NCBI GenBank assembly: GCA_000697335.1
Contig: JNEM01006100.1
Span: forward strand, 1-18,690
Direction: 5' to 3'
Length of the DNA: 18,690 nt
DNA from: Conidiobolus incongruus B7586
Taxonomy: Eukaryota; Entomophthoromycota; Entomophthoromycetes; Entomophthorales; Conidiobolaceae
Made by a program: the position numbers and the translations under genes. The stretch's first letter is position 1. Each line of letters opens with the position of its first letter. The notes under the pieces are model-generated. The model had not been told where the DNA came from and made no database searches. It saw only the letters and a program-made list of their open reading frames with translations. Below, in pieces: positions 9,711 through 18,690 of the stretch.

Positions 9711-9722
9711 CAAACCGGTTTG
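9711..9722. promoter_or_regulatory. AAACCGGTTT palindrome, copy 2 (cotransporter upstream region)
   Basis: This is a perfect 12-bp palindrome, CAAACCGGTTTG, whose inner 10 bases are identical to the copy in intron 1 of the same gene. It lies about 365 bp upstream of the cotransporter ATG and about 35 bp downstream of its nearest CCAAT box. The core AACCGGTT fits the Grainyhead/CP2 consensus. It is followed by further GC-containing sequence with CCTAGG and a half-site GGTTT. Confidence 0.4.
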
Positions 9723-9755
9723 CCTGAGCCTAGGTTTCATCCTGGATAAAAATTA

Positions 9756-9818
9756 ATTGGTAGTTTGAAATATTTTGTATTAATGATGTAAATCTGTAAT
9801 AAAAAATGTGGAGATTGG
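9756..9818 (-). promoter_or_regulatory. CCAAT boxes upstream of the cotransporter gene
   Basis: On the minus strand CCAAT occurs at 9760-9756 and 9818-9814, in the sense orientation of the cotransporter, about 410-470 bp before its ATG. No convincing TATA box was singled out, because TATA-like strings are everywhere in this DNA. Confidence 0.3.
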
Positions 9819-10484
9819 TTGGATTCATGATTTCATTTGATACAAGGAAAACTATTTAATACGCCAAATATTTTCTTATTATTCCCTGTCTCAATTCTTA
9901 TCACCTTGCAATAATTTTTGTAATATAAATTTGTAAATGATGATTTCGACAGAAAATGAGCTTGGGATTAATTTGAATGAGAAAAATATATTGACAACAT
10001 ATGAAATAAATTGCTATATCGGTCAGTTGATATTAATTAATATGGATTGAATATCAAAATGATTAAATAGTTGTTTGTTACATTAAAATATGTTATACTA
10101 ATAATTTGATTCTGGAATCAGAATTAATTTGCATTTAATGTGTATTTTTAATTTTGAAGTGAATAAGTGTGACTTGAAAATATATTTTCAAATATCACAG
10201 GGCTATTAAAATAATAAATTAAAACTTCCTTGGATATTGATTTTGATTCAATTAGCAATTGGTTTATTCAAACAAGTTTTATAATGGCTTTTAGTTTAAA
10301 ACATTTTTCGATGATCAAAAAAAGAATAAATGGATTATTCATTAATATATAATTAAAATCAATATAATTTAATATTAAAAACACAAGTTATGATTTATTC
10401 ATTTCTAAATATTAAATTAATTAATTAATTATGATATTAAAAAAACAAATTTAAATATTTAATTATTTTAACAATGACATAAAA

Positions 10485-12059
10485 TCAATTCCATTTGTTA
10501 TGCTTTTCAGCAATTGCTTGGACTGCTGTGTGCAATTCTTCATTCTGTTTTTGAAGTGCAATAACTTTATCAATCAGATCACTATTCTCTTTGACTAAGC
10601 CTTCAACCTTTTCTTCAAAGTTTTCTAAGTTAAATTCAGCGTTAGGCTCAATAGGGAATGGCATGACACTCGGATGCGGCTCTGGAAGAATCTCATATAG
10701 TCTATTCAATACATTAGACGTGTCATCATACTTGGTCTGAACAGCTTCCAGCTCCTCTGTCGCGCGTTGAAGTTGACGTATAAGATCTTGCTCATTGTCG
10801 TCATCATCTGAGTTGGACTTAAGGGACACGCGCTCCAATTTATTCATAAGATGATGAATTCGATTATCTAATTCTTCCGTCGTCTTTTGTTGGCGTTCTG
10901 CGAGGCTTTTCCACTGATTCTTCTCTTCTTTAAGTTCCCTGACTTTATCCTCCCACTCACGATTTATATTTTTCACCAGGATATTGAATTGTTCTTCCTT
11001 TCTCTCTTCGAGCTTCTGGATGGTAGTGTGAGCTTGATCAAGTTGATGGCTCAAACTCTCCAGTTTTTGATTCAATTGTGCTTGCTTGAACTTGTGATTA
11101 TCTTCATGCGAGTTCATTTGACATGATTTTGCATTTTCAATCTTTTCTTTGAGGTGTTGAATTTCAAAATCTTTGTGAGCAATTTGTTTCTTCAGTTCAT
11201 CTACTTGAATCTGAGCAATAGTTAATTGTAATGAAGTCGCCTCATTATCTTGGATGGTTGCAGAGTATAATGCACTTGGGTTAGGCTTTACAATTGGCTC
11301 GGGTTTGGGTGGTTCCGGAGAATTTCTTGAAGACCTATTTTCCGATGTCATAGCTTTCCATTTTGAGTTTAGTTCAACTTTCTCTTGTTCTAATTTTGTG
11401 ATTCCTACACTTAGTACGGCGACATCATGCTCTAGAATGCGCTTTTGAAGTTCCCATCCTTGTTGTGTAAGCTTCCATACTTCTGTCGCCACTTCGTCCA
11501 CCTTGTCATTCGCGGCAGCAAGTTGTTCATGCGCTTGCTTTGCAAGTTTCTTGTTCGATGCGTGCAACTGGGTGAGTGCATAGGCAGCATCCCTTACCTT
11601 TGCTTCTAATAGCATCCGGGTCTTAAGTGACTGCGTCCTAGATTGAACAAATTTCAAATTCTATAAAATTATTATAACTGAAATAAATAAATACTTAATA
11701 CACTCTACCTTCTTACACTCTTCAACATCTAATAAATCTAGAGCTTTAAAGTCTTTTGAATCGTTGATTGCTTGACTGAGCAATAACTGCATTAATAATT
11801 CGTCAGCAGTCCTCAGTAAAGAATCGGTATTTAGACAGTTGCCAGGTTGTCGTAGTGGTACTTCTGGATTCTGCAACAGATCGTAGATTTTCCTGGGAGC
11901 GATTGCTTGTACGTCTGTGGACGAAGAATGAGGCTCCGAATCGCCCGAAGAATAAGCGGAATCAGCATTGGACGATGTACTCTTGGACATCGTTGTACTA
12001 CCTGTCATACTCACCTTTTTAAAGGTATGAGTATTGACAGTGCGATCTTTTTTTAGCAT
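10485..12059 (-). CDS. Uds1-domain coiled-coil protein, two exons
   Basis: This is a fungal-specific coiled-coil protein with a Uds1 domain (named after the protein up-regulated during septation in fission yeast); a role in septation, polarity or cytoskeletal scaffolding is inferred only. Exons 12059-11709 and 11660-10485 give 508 residues. The first 70 residues are Ser/Thr-rich and probably disordered. The domain starts near 85: LLMQLLLSQAINDSKDFKAL and EECKK lie before the splice junction, and SRTQSLKTRMLLEAKVRDAA after it, so the intron falls inside the domain and its removal is required. A heptad-rich stretch runs to about 225, a proline-rich linker (SPEPPKPEPIVKPNP) spans about 231-245, a second long coiled coil spans about 258-435 with an acidic SDDDDNEQD at 401-409, and a third spans about 464-505. 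There is no membrane segment. A possible alternative start is Met18. Transcription is probably driven by the CCAAT/TATA block at 12147-12220. Confidence 0.85.
11661..11708 (-). other. Intron of the Uds1 gene (48 nt)
   Basis: It runs from donor AAG|GTAGAG at 11708 to acceptor TTATAG ending at 11661, in phase 0. The length is a multiple of three and the intron is open in the exon 1 frame until its last three bases, TAG, which form both the acceptor and a stop codon. Splicing restores the Uds1 domain without a gap. The other AG (TTTCAG) would bring an immediate stop. Confidence 0.88.
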
Positions 12060-12146
12060 ACTCTAAAACTCAACACAAGATGAATTACTACAAATATAAA
12101 TTAGAGAATTAAATTAATAAAAGTTGGTATAAAGTGCTTTAATAGT

Positions 12147-12220
12147 ATTTATATATTATATTGTTGATTATATGGATTAGAAATGTTATTAAATTGACTA
12201 AAAATTTCCTATTGGATTGG
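12147..12220 (-). promoter_or_regulatory. Uds1 gene promoter: tandem CCAAT boxes and a TATA box
   Basis: On the minus strand two CCAAT boxes stand directly side by side (12220-12216 and 12215-12211), about 155 bp before the start codon. About 55 bp downstream follows TATATAAATA (12156-12147), some 90 bp before the ATG. Order, orientation and spacing match a standard CCAAT/TATA promoter. Confidence 0.5.
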
Positions 12221-12354
12221 AGTACTCGATAAGCTTGATTTAAATTCTAGTTAATTGATTCATTAATTCGCATCAACTAGGGAAATTTTTGTTAAAATTG
12301 ATGATATAATCGAATATTATGGAAGTTAATATTATACAATATTTATTAAATCGT

Positions 12355-12356
<2 letters not shown>

Positions 12357-12394
<38 letters not shown>
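12357..12394. repeat. (AT)19 microsatellite
   Basis: This is a perfect 38-bp AT dinucleotide tract starting 14 bp past the stop codon of the transcription factor gene, hence probably in its 3' untranslated region. It is self-complementary and can form a hairpin or cruciform. It is likely to vary in length and to be a spot for assembly error. Confidence 0.97.
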
Positions 12395-12397
<3 letters not shown>

Positions 12398-12408
12398 TGT
12401 ACGATCGA

Positions 12409-14370
12409 TTATATACTTAATGCAAGTTGCTGAATGTATTGATTGAGACCAGCTGCTATGAGCCATTTCTGACTGCCTTCAGCAATGAAATTCAGAAGAT
12501 GATCAAAGTTCATCTTGACCAATTCAATGAGGGGTTGGTTCTTAAGTATCTTGATGTTTCTAAGGTGGATAAGCATGAAGTTGAAGAGACAACCCCAGTA
12601 GTAATGGAGGCTCTTGAGGATGAACGCTTGGCGATGCTTGAGGAGCGCCTGCGTTCCAAGACATGCAGCGAGGTTGACTTTATCGGTAGGTGAAAGTGAA
12701 ATGAAGCACTCAAGACTGATAGTTTCGAACTGTGGTTGGATATATTCGGGTCTGAGATTCATTGACTGGTTCAAGTGAGGACGATTAAGAAGAATTACCA
12801 TGGAGAGATATCGTATAAGTAGGGCACACTCCAGGTAATTGCGGTGGTCAGGTACGGTAATCAAAGTCTCATTGAAACTTGACTGAGGGCGGAAGGCTTG
12901 AACAGCATTGAAATACCACATATGCAGATCCATTTCTGCATACTGAGTCTCTTCCCAAAATTTAAGGTAATCGGGATTGTGTCTATGTTCCTCAGTGATA
13001 GTGGCGTCGAAAAGAGCTGTGGTCTTCATGTTGGGGGAAAGATGAGGGTAATGATTGGATAGGCTAGGGAATTTGGTGACCATGAGTTTGAATTCTACTA
13101 AACTTCTGAAAAAATGAACTTGGTCAACAGGATTTGGAAACTCTGATCTCACATAATTGGTAAAAGGGAGATTATCATCGAGCTCAGGGATGTATTCGGG
13201 AAGGTTAAAAAGTGCGATGTTTTCCAGGTTGAAAAGAGATGGGAAGCCAATAGTATGAGAATATTGCTGGTCACTGATGAAAAGACAGCACAAAGCACGG
13301 GTCCTTAACTCGTTTGTGATCCTTGATAAACGATTATTTTTCTGGTGGATTCCCAAGGCCCAAGCCATCGAGATACTTGTGTGATATAAATTTAGCGTGT
13401 TGAACACTGGGACTCTCTCTTCGGTAAGGGGAGGGCGGTAAATTGAAGTCAGTAAAAGGGCCTGCAAGGTGGCAAGAGAAGGCCTAAATTGTAGGAGTTT
13501 GATAAATTGTTCGACAGTGTAGTAGAAATATTGTCTCAGCGGAGAAATTAAAGTGCTAAAGGTATAAAAATCAACTCCACGTAAACATAGCACGTTAATC
13601 AGGAGAGCTTGATCCATGTCCAAATGGCTGCTTTCTAAAATATTATAAATATATTGCTGTGTTAGCATAGGGTATAAGGGGCTAACGTGAAAAAAGAATA
13701 ATCCAACTAATTGACGAACTAGTTGACTCTTCTGAATAGGTTCGCCCAATACTGTGTTAAATCCACCATGCTTGTAAAGCTGATCCAAAGTTTTGGCTTT
13801 GACCTTAGAAGGATCTCTTCGATTTCTAATAGTGATAGGCTGTAGGTGATTTTCGCTGTATTTGGGGAGCTGACCACCCTCTTGCTCGTTCATCATAATA
13901 TACACTGTATTACTGACACTGGGATAGGGCAAAAATGCAGCTACTACTAGATTAGGGTTATCTGCTAAATTTGACTTTAATGAAGTGTCTTTTGTAAGTA
14001 CATATTTGAAGGTTGAAGGTAAAAACTCATTTTGAAATTGAATCTGAGGCATACTCCTGCAGGGACGAGGGAAATAAGGATACCTCGTGACCTGCTGATT
14101 GTGAGGAATAATAGCATTAGATTCTAGTTTAATAACTGTGGTTTGATTTTGATTGTTGTACTCTAAGTATTTTCGGTGGTTAGGTCTGGCTTTGGCTGAA
14201 CCTAAAACTCCGTATGTGCAAGGAGTTTCGGCTTGGATGCATTTCACACAGGGAAAACCTTTATCACAGCCTATTTTTCTCAACCTACAAAAATCACAAG
14301 CCATTGTACGCTTTTTGGACGCTGGAATAGGAACTGGGGAAGGAGACAAGCTTTGAGGCGTTACAATCAT
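12409..14370 (-). CDS. Zn(II)2Cys6 transcription factor with a fungal-specific middle homology region
   Basis: This is a nuclear DNA-binding regulator of the Gal4-type binuclear zinc cluster class; its targets are unknown. The 653-residue protein is intronless and complete. After a Ser/Pro-rich leader (1-18) and a basic KKR, the cluster has cysteines at 25, 28, 35, 41, 44 and 51 with spacing C-x2-C-x6-C-x5-C-x2-C-x6-C. Residues 35-41 (CDKGFPC) carry the usual Asp and Pro of the loop. A fungal-specific transcription factor domain covers roughly 218-395, from FFFHVSPLYPML through AWALGIH to FISDQQYSHTIGFPS and LFNLPEYIPE. The rest is mostly helical with no clear activation motif. The class normally binds paired CGG triplets; CGGAGTTG occurs twice upstream (14608, 14840), so self-regulation is possible. 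Met1 is chosen because it is the first ATG; Met23 would leave only one residue before the cluster. Confidence 0.93.
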   Translation of the reverse strand: MIVTPQSLSPSPVPIPASKKRTMACDFCRLRKIGCDKGFPCVKCIQAETPCTYGVLGSAKARPNHRKYLEYNNQNQTTVIKLESNAIIPHNQQVTRYPYFPRPCRSMPQIQFQNEFLPSTFKYVLTKDTSLKSNLADNPNLVVAAFLPYPSVSNTVYIMMNEQEGGQLPKYSENHLQPITIRNRRDPSKVKAKTLDQLYKHGGFNTVLGEPIQKSQLVRQLVGLFFFHVSPLYPMLTQQYIYNILESSHLDMDQALLINVLCLRGVDFYTFSTLISPLRQYFYYTVEQFIKLLQFRPSLATLQALLLTSIYRPPLTEERVPVFNTLNLYHTSISMAWALGIHQKNNRLSRITNELRTRALCCLFISDQQYSHTIGFPSLFNLENIALFNLPEYIPELDDNLPFTNYVRSEFPNPVDQVHFFRSLVEFKLMVTKFPSLSNHYPHLSPNMKTTALFDATITEEHRHNPDYLKFWEETQYAEMDLHMWYFNAVQAFRPQSSFNETLITVPDHRNYLECALLIRYLSMVILLNRPHLNQSMNLRPEYIQPQFETISLECFISLSPTDKVNLAACLGTQALLKHRQAFILKSLHYYWGCLFNFMLIHLRNIKILKNQPLIELVKMNFDHLLNFIAEGSQKWLIAAGLNQYIQQLALSI

Positions 14371-15110
14371 ATTAGTAAATAAAATAATATAAATATAAAT
14401 AATTAAAAGTATTATACAAGTAAGGTTGATTAGAATTTATCTTAATTTAGCAATATTAAATATAAAAATACAAAAATTATTAAAGAATATGATTGATACT
14501 CAAAGTTCACTATAAATGTTAAGACTTAAATATACAAGATGAAAAAGAGCTGATTACCAAATTACAGGGAACTTGATCATTTATAAATTAACTGTTAATA
14601 AAAATAACGGAGTTGATTAGAAATTTCGTATTTTACAAAATTGGGAATTATTTTAATTTATTTTTTTTATCCACTTTCAATTTTTCACGTCCAATTATCC
14701 ATATATTTTAACAAATCCAATTATTATGACTTTTTATTTCTACTAAACCGAAATTAATAGTAAATTACACACAATTACTTTAAATATTGTAATATTTATT
14801 TTTAATTGGCTCAATCTTTGACAATCTAATGCACCCAGCCGGAGTTGCCCAATTAATGAAATTCACTAATAACCTTTTACCGATATATTAATTTAATCAC
14901 TTCGAATTATCTCTTATCACTATTCTCAACTCCAATATTCTATTTATTTGCCGTGTTATTACTTGTTTTGATTATTCGATAAAGTATCAAAATAAAATCC
15001 ATAATTAATAGACTAATTCCATCACTCTGGTCAGTTGTTTTAATGATATCATTTGAATTAAATTATTTATAGAGGACAAGAATTCAAAATATAACGTAAA
15101 TCTTAGTGGT
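14371..15110. other. Upstream region of the transcription factor gene, non-coding
   Basis: No coding frame is seen on either strand. Apart from the elements listed for 14608-14936, the DNA is plain AT-rich sequence. The segment next to the start codon (14371-14410) is almost pure A/T. Confidence 0.65.
14608..14936. promoter_or_regulatory. Candidate control region of the transcription factor gene
   Basis: The octamer CGGAGTTG occurs at 14608-14615 and 14840-14847, in the same orientation and 232 bp apart. It includes the CGG triplet that zinc cluster proteins recognise. CCAAT motifs lie at 14691-14695, 14717-14721, 14849-14853 and 14932-14936 on the plus strand, and one in the gene's own orientation at 14809-14805. 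The segment around 14830-14850 is clearly GC-richer than its flanks. The region lies 240-570 bp before the start codon. Confidence 0.3.
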
Positions 15111-15340
15111 TAGTCAATGGATCTCTATTCTTTGAAAGAGATGATTGTTGAGTTGGAAATATTGCGACATCGTTAACACTTACCCCTTGAGGAAAGACTA
15201 TCTCATTTTCTGAGACACACAAACTTAACATACAATTAATGATTCTCTCATTCAATAAGTGTTTAGAGTGGATGGCACTATGAGCACATTACTCATTGGC
15301 TTCATAATCTTACTGTATACTTACAGTTAATTCGGACAAA
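15110..15340. other. Less AT-rich block with stem-loops, possible unrecognised RNA or regulatory region
   Basis: The line 15181-15240 has 20/60 G+C, against 3-5/60 further right. Stem-loops visible: ATCTCT/AGAGAT (15121-15126 with 15137-15142) with an inner TTC/GAA and an outer CAAT/ATTG pair (15115-15118 with 15144-15147); TCTCA/TGAGA (15201-15205 with 15211-15215); and ACTGTA/TACAGT (about 15312-15327). No coding frame spans it. The short string GAGGAAAG recalls conserved region I of RNase P/MRP RNA, but nothing else supports that identity. Confidence 0.3.
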
Positions 15341-18300
15341 ATATATTAACTGACAAATTGCAATATATTTAATGTTTTAAAATAATTAAAATATAGAATT
15401 TTTGAAACTAATTATTGTTTAATTGATGTATTTGTAAATAATATAGATTCAATTTTTTTTAATTAATTCCGAAAATTATTAGTATTTCAAAAATCAAAAT
15501 AATAATAAATTTAAGAGCTGATAGATAGATTATATATATATGATAATATGTTTGATATTATTTACTAATAATGATAGTTATACATTAAACTCAACTGTCA
15601 ATAAAAATCCTTATATAGCATTTATTTATCTATACTGTCGAAAACACATTTTGATGTTATATAAATCATTTTCAAAGCTTTAAGAAAATTCGAATGCTTC
15701 TTCACATTTTGACAGTGATATAAGCCTAGATTAATAACTGATTGAATAAGGATTAATACAATAAACTTCTTGTGGTTCCAAGTAACAAAAGATTATCACA
15801 CCTTACCAAATTGGCTACAAAAGCGAGTTCACTTAAAAAAACATAATCGGTACAATTCAAGTTAAAAATTCATCCCAATTGAATTATCATCAATACCAGA
15901 AAAATCTCTCAAAGTGGAGTTAGAATATCAAATATTCTTCAAGACTCATAAAAATGTGACAATTCATTTATATTATTTAACCTTTAGAAAGATTTCTTTT
16001 AGATGGATATTCCAGACATTTTAACGATTTTAAGGTTGCACAGATAAGTTATAATGGGCTAGAATACTTGGTTATTTGAAAGATGAATAAGTCAATTTTC
16101 AATCAAACAATTAATTTAGTTTTCTTTTATATAATTCATTATTATTTCAACATTACATAATATTATATTTATTTTACTATTGAAATTAACACCATCTTTA
16201 ACACTCAATATCAGATTCAACTAACGGTAATACTGTAGCGATCAGGAATATTGAATCATAATATGAAAATATAGTCAAAGCTTTGTTGAATTTCAAAGTA
16301 TTTTATAATAAAGGAAATATAACGATAAAAATAAGCCCTTTTAATATTGTTTGAGTAATAATTTTCTATTTTAAATATCTAAAATTGGGAATTTACACTG
16401 TATTAAATTAAAAAAATTAGTTGATAATATTCATTATGGATAATTGAAACTAAAATTACTTCCGACTGGATTACTCAATAAAGAAATTCCAAATAATTAA
16501 AAAAGTATTAATTTGATATATTAATTATTCATTTTTTATTTTACATTATATTTATTCAAAAATCTCTCAAATCTGAATCTATAAAATTTATGTAAATTTT
16601 AATATTTTGATATTAAACTTTAAATATTCATATAAGAAGTTATTTGATAAATAGATAGATAAAGGTACTATGAAAATAGAATAAAATAAAATTTTTAAAA
16701 TTAATTCAAAAAATTCAAAAATTTCTCAAGAACTATAAAATCATATTAAATTATACGTGATTACAATTATTTAACAAGTTTGTTATCTGTTTACATATTA
16801 TTTATTAACTAGTCAGGTTTTTCTCATTATTTCAAAGTGAATAAAATGTTGCAAATATACCGAATTTAAAATCCAAAATAATTGAAATTATCAAGTTTTT
16901 TTGTTATTATTAATCGATTAATTCGAATTAAAGCCGTTTTAGCTGGTTATAATTTTAATTTATTAAGATTAATATACTATTTATAATCAATTAATCAATA
17001 GTTTGGATGATTGATTATTTTTAGTCATATTAGCCATTTTCAATTTTACAATTTATGAGGGGGAAAATTGAGTTTGAGTGATAAATTGATATGATTTAAT
17101 AAATTTTAAGAGTATATTCATGAATGATCAAATAGAAAAGAAATGCCATTTTAAGAATTCAGTGTATAATTCCCTAAATTTATTAATAACATTTACCACA
17201 ATCAAATTACTTCTTAATTTATATTATAGTTTAAATATAAATCACTATTGGGTTAGAAATTCTATTAAACAAATAAACAGTTGATCAATTTTCCAGAATG
17301 AATGAACTATAAATTAGTTATTATTCTATGATAAACATTAAAAAATGATATAGTATACAAATAATCATTAATACATAAGGTATTCAATAATGGAATAATG
17401 TAAAAAACTTGAAATAGTATTATAAAATTAAAAATAGTCACAATTTTTTATATATAGATCTATTTTCATTTTATTTAACTTTTATTATCTATTAAGAGTC
17501 ACTTATTGAGATACAAAAATTTTAATAAATTTAGCAAATATATTTGGACATATTCAGTAATCTTATGCTTTTTAGTTAATATTAAATTTATATAAAATCA
17601 GTATTTTATCTTATTTTCATCTATTTTATAACTATTAAAAAAATCAAAATGAATCATTATTTTCAATTTAACATATAATAAATAATCACATATTCATTTA
17701 AATTTATTTTTGTTATAATATTCATGAGAAATATGGAGAAGAAAGTATTATAATATCCAAAAATAGAAAGGGGAAAAGCTATTTTAAGGAACTTCCATTA
17801 CCATATTTATTTAATTTAGTGGATTTTTAATGATATTAATTACAAATTGAAATTTAAATTTTGCTATTATTATATAATTTTGGATAATTATGAAGGATCA
17901 ATTAATTATGATAAATTCAATTTCATCAAATAAATAATATTAATATTTAAAATTTAAAGAGAAAATTTTTTAAATATCAATCAAATTCAATTTGAATAAA
18001 TAGAAATTTTTTTGTTTTTTAAATTTATAAGATTATGTTTTATATTAAAATTTTCAATATATTATCATGGAAATTAGATTAAAAAGTTATTTTTTAAAGA
18101 ATTTTTTATTTTATTAAAATATTTTAATATTACTTTAGATAAATTATAGCCATTATTATATATTAGAATAATAAATTTAATGAAATATAATTATCTTATT
18201 AATTTGTAATAAAATAATATATTAACAAAAATAAATTCAATTGATATTATTAAAAGATTAGTTCTTTAAATTCTTATATATATTTCTTTATAATTCAATT

Positions 18301-18690
18301 AACTTTAAATTATATGATTAATTTATACTTTTATAATTAAATTAATTATATAAATAATATTAAATTATTTGATAAATTAGGTTTTTTTTCTCTTAAATTT
18401 TACTATTTTTTATCTTTTTTATTATTTCTAAAATTGAAACTAAATTTTATTAATATTATAGTATATTAACATTACTTAATATAAATCTTAATATATTAGT
18501 GACTTATCTTAGTTTAAAGCTTAATTAAACTTTGTTTATATATTCACACAATATTGTATATTATATTATTATATTTTATACTATATTACTTTTATATTAA
18601 GTTTTTTTTTCTATACTATATTAATTACCTTTTATTATTATTTTTATATAATAACAATAATAAAACTATTAAAATCTTTATTAGAAAATT
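15341..18690. other. AT desert without genes
   Basis: No coding frame or RNA gene was recognised in about 3.3 kb. Base composition becomes extreme towards the right end: 5/60 G+C at 18001-18060 and 3/60 at 18301-18360. A short direct repeat beginning CACATTTTGA is seen at 15645-15664 and 15703-15723. The rest is runs of A, T and short AT repeats. It may be ordinary intergenic DNA for this genome, or a special AT-rich region such as an origin or centromere flank; the sequence alone does not decide. Confidence 0.65.

Larger units (their letters stand above)
9348..10484. other. Intergenic region upstream of the cotransporter and downstream of the Uds1 gene
   Basis: No coding frame is seen. It should hold the cotransporter promoter (minus strand) and the 3' end of the Uds1 gene. 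Sense-oriented CCAAT boxes for the minus strand lie at 9756-9760 and 9814-9818, beside the GC-richer segment 9711-9745, which includes the 12-bp palindrome and CCTAGG. A (TAA)9 run spans 9497-9523, and an (AATT)4 run lies at 10415-10431, just past the Uds1 stop codon. Confidence 0.7.
12060..12408. other. Short intergenic region between the transcription factor and Uds1 genes
   Basis: It holds the 3' end of the regulator gene, the (AT)19 tract and the Uds1 promoter elements. No coding frame is seen. The genes are transcribed in the same direction but have separate signals, so co-transcription is unlikely. Confidence 0.7.

Noticed and set aside
14868-14877. ACCTTTTACC, resembling loop 1 of U5 snRNA
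   Set aside because: The flanks do not form the U5 loop 1 stem and no Sm site follows, so the match is too short to mean anything.
15188-15196. GAGGAAAG as conserved region I of RNase P or MRP RNA
   Set aside because: The other conserved regions and the expected long helices were not found. It is kept only as part of the general RNA-candidate remark.
15317-15326. ATACTTACAG, resembling the 5' end of U1 snRNA
   Set aside because: The CC needed to pair with splice donors is missing and no U1-like stem-loops follow.
1-18690. Mobile elements, virus-like elements, tRNA or rRNA genes, CRISPR arrays
   Set aside because: No transposase, reverse transcriptase or capsid-like frame, no long terminal repeat, no tRNA B-box in context, no rRNA motif and no regular repeat-spacer array was seen on either strand.

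Overview
The window looks like a gene-poor stretch of a very AT-rich fungal nuclear genome. Four protein genes are supported, and each family is fungal or has a fungal-specific form: a peroxisomal 3-ketoacyl-CoA thiolase with a PTS2 signal, a vacuolar cation-chloride cotransporter of the VHC1 branch of SLC12, a Uds1-domain coiled-coil protein, and a Zn(II)2Cys6 transcription factor. Introns are few and short (48, 53, 58 and 109 nt) with GT...AG ends. Coding DNA is far richer in GC than its surroundings: one thiolase line (3181-3240) is 28/60 G+C, while intergenic lines near the right end are 3-5/60. This mix suggests an early-diverging, zygomycete-type fungus (for example Zoopagomycota/Entomophthoromycota), but the sequence alone does not settle that.

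Layout. 1-2112 is AT-rich intergenic DNA with one GC-rich inverted-repeat/hairpin block (about 1439-1654) and a CCAAT/TATA promoter (1904-1977) ahead of the intronless thiolase (2113-3357, +). 3358-6121 has no protein gene and separates two convergent genes; it holds a candidate C/D-box RNA (about 4320-4417) and several hairpins. The cotransporter (9347-6122, -) has four exons. 9348-10484 is its upstream region. The Uds1 protein (12059-10485, -) has two exons. 12060-12408 carries a compact CCAAT/TATA promoter and an (AT)19 tract. The transcription factor (14370-12409, -) is intronless. 14371-18690 has no recognisable gene; it contains a less AT-rich block with stem-loops (about 15110-15340) and then becomes an AT desert to the end.

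The genes do not form an obvious pathway. The thiolase serves fatty-acid beta-oxidation in peroxisomes, the cotransporter serves vacuolar K+/Cl- balance, the Uds1 protein is probably tied to septation or cell polarity, and the regulator's targets are unknown. Three genes lie head-to-tail on the minus strand, but the large gaps and separate CCAAT signals indicate independent transcription.

The most interesting non-coding signals are two identical AAACCGGTTT palindromes, one upstream of the cotransporter and one inside its first intron; the GC-rich inverted repeat upstream of the thiolase, which contains GCGGGG and TTGGAG cores; and the C/D-box-like RNA candidate. No mobile element, virus-like element, tRNA, rRNA or CRISPR array was recognised.
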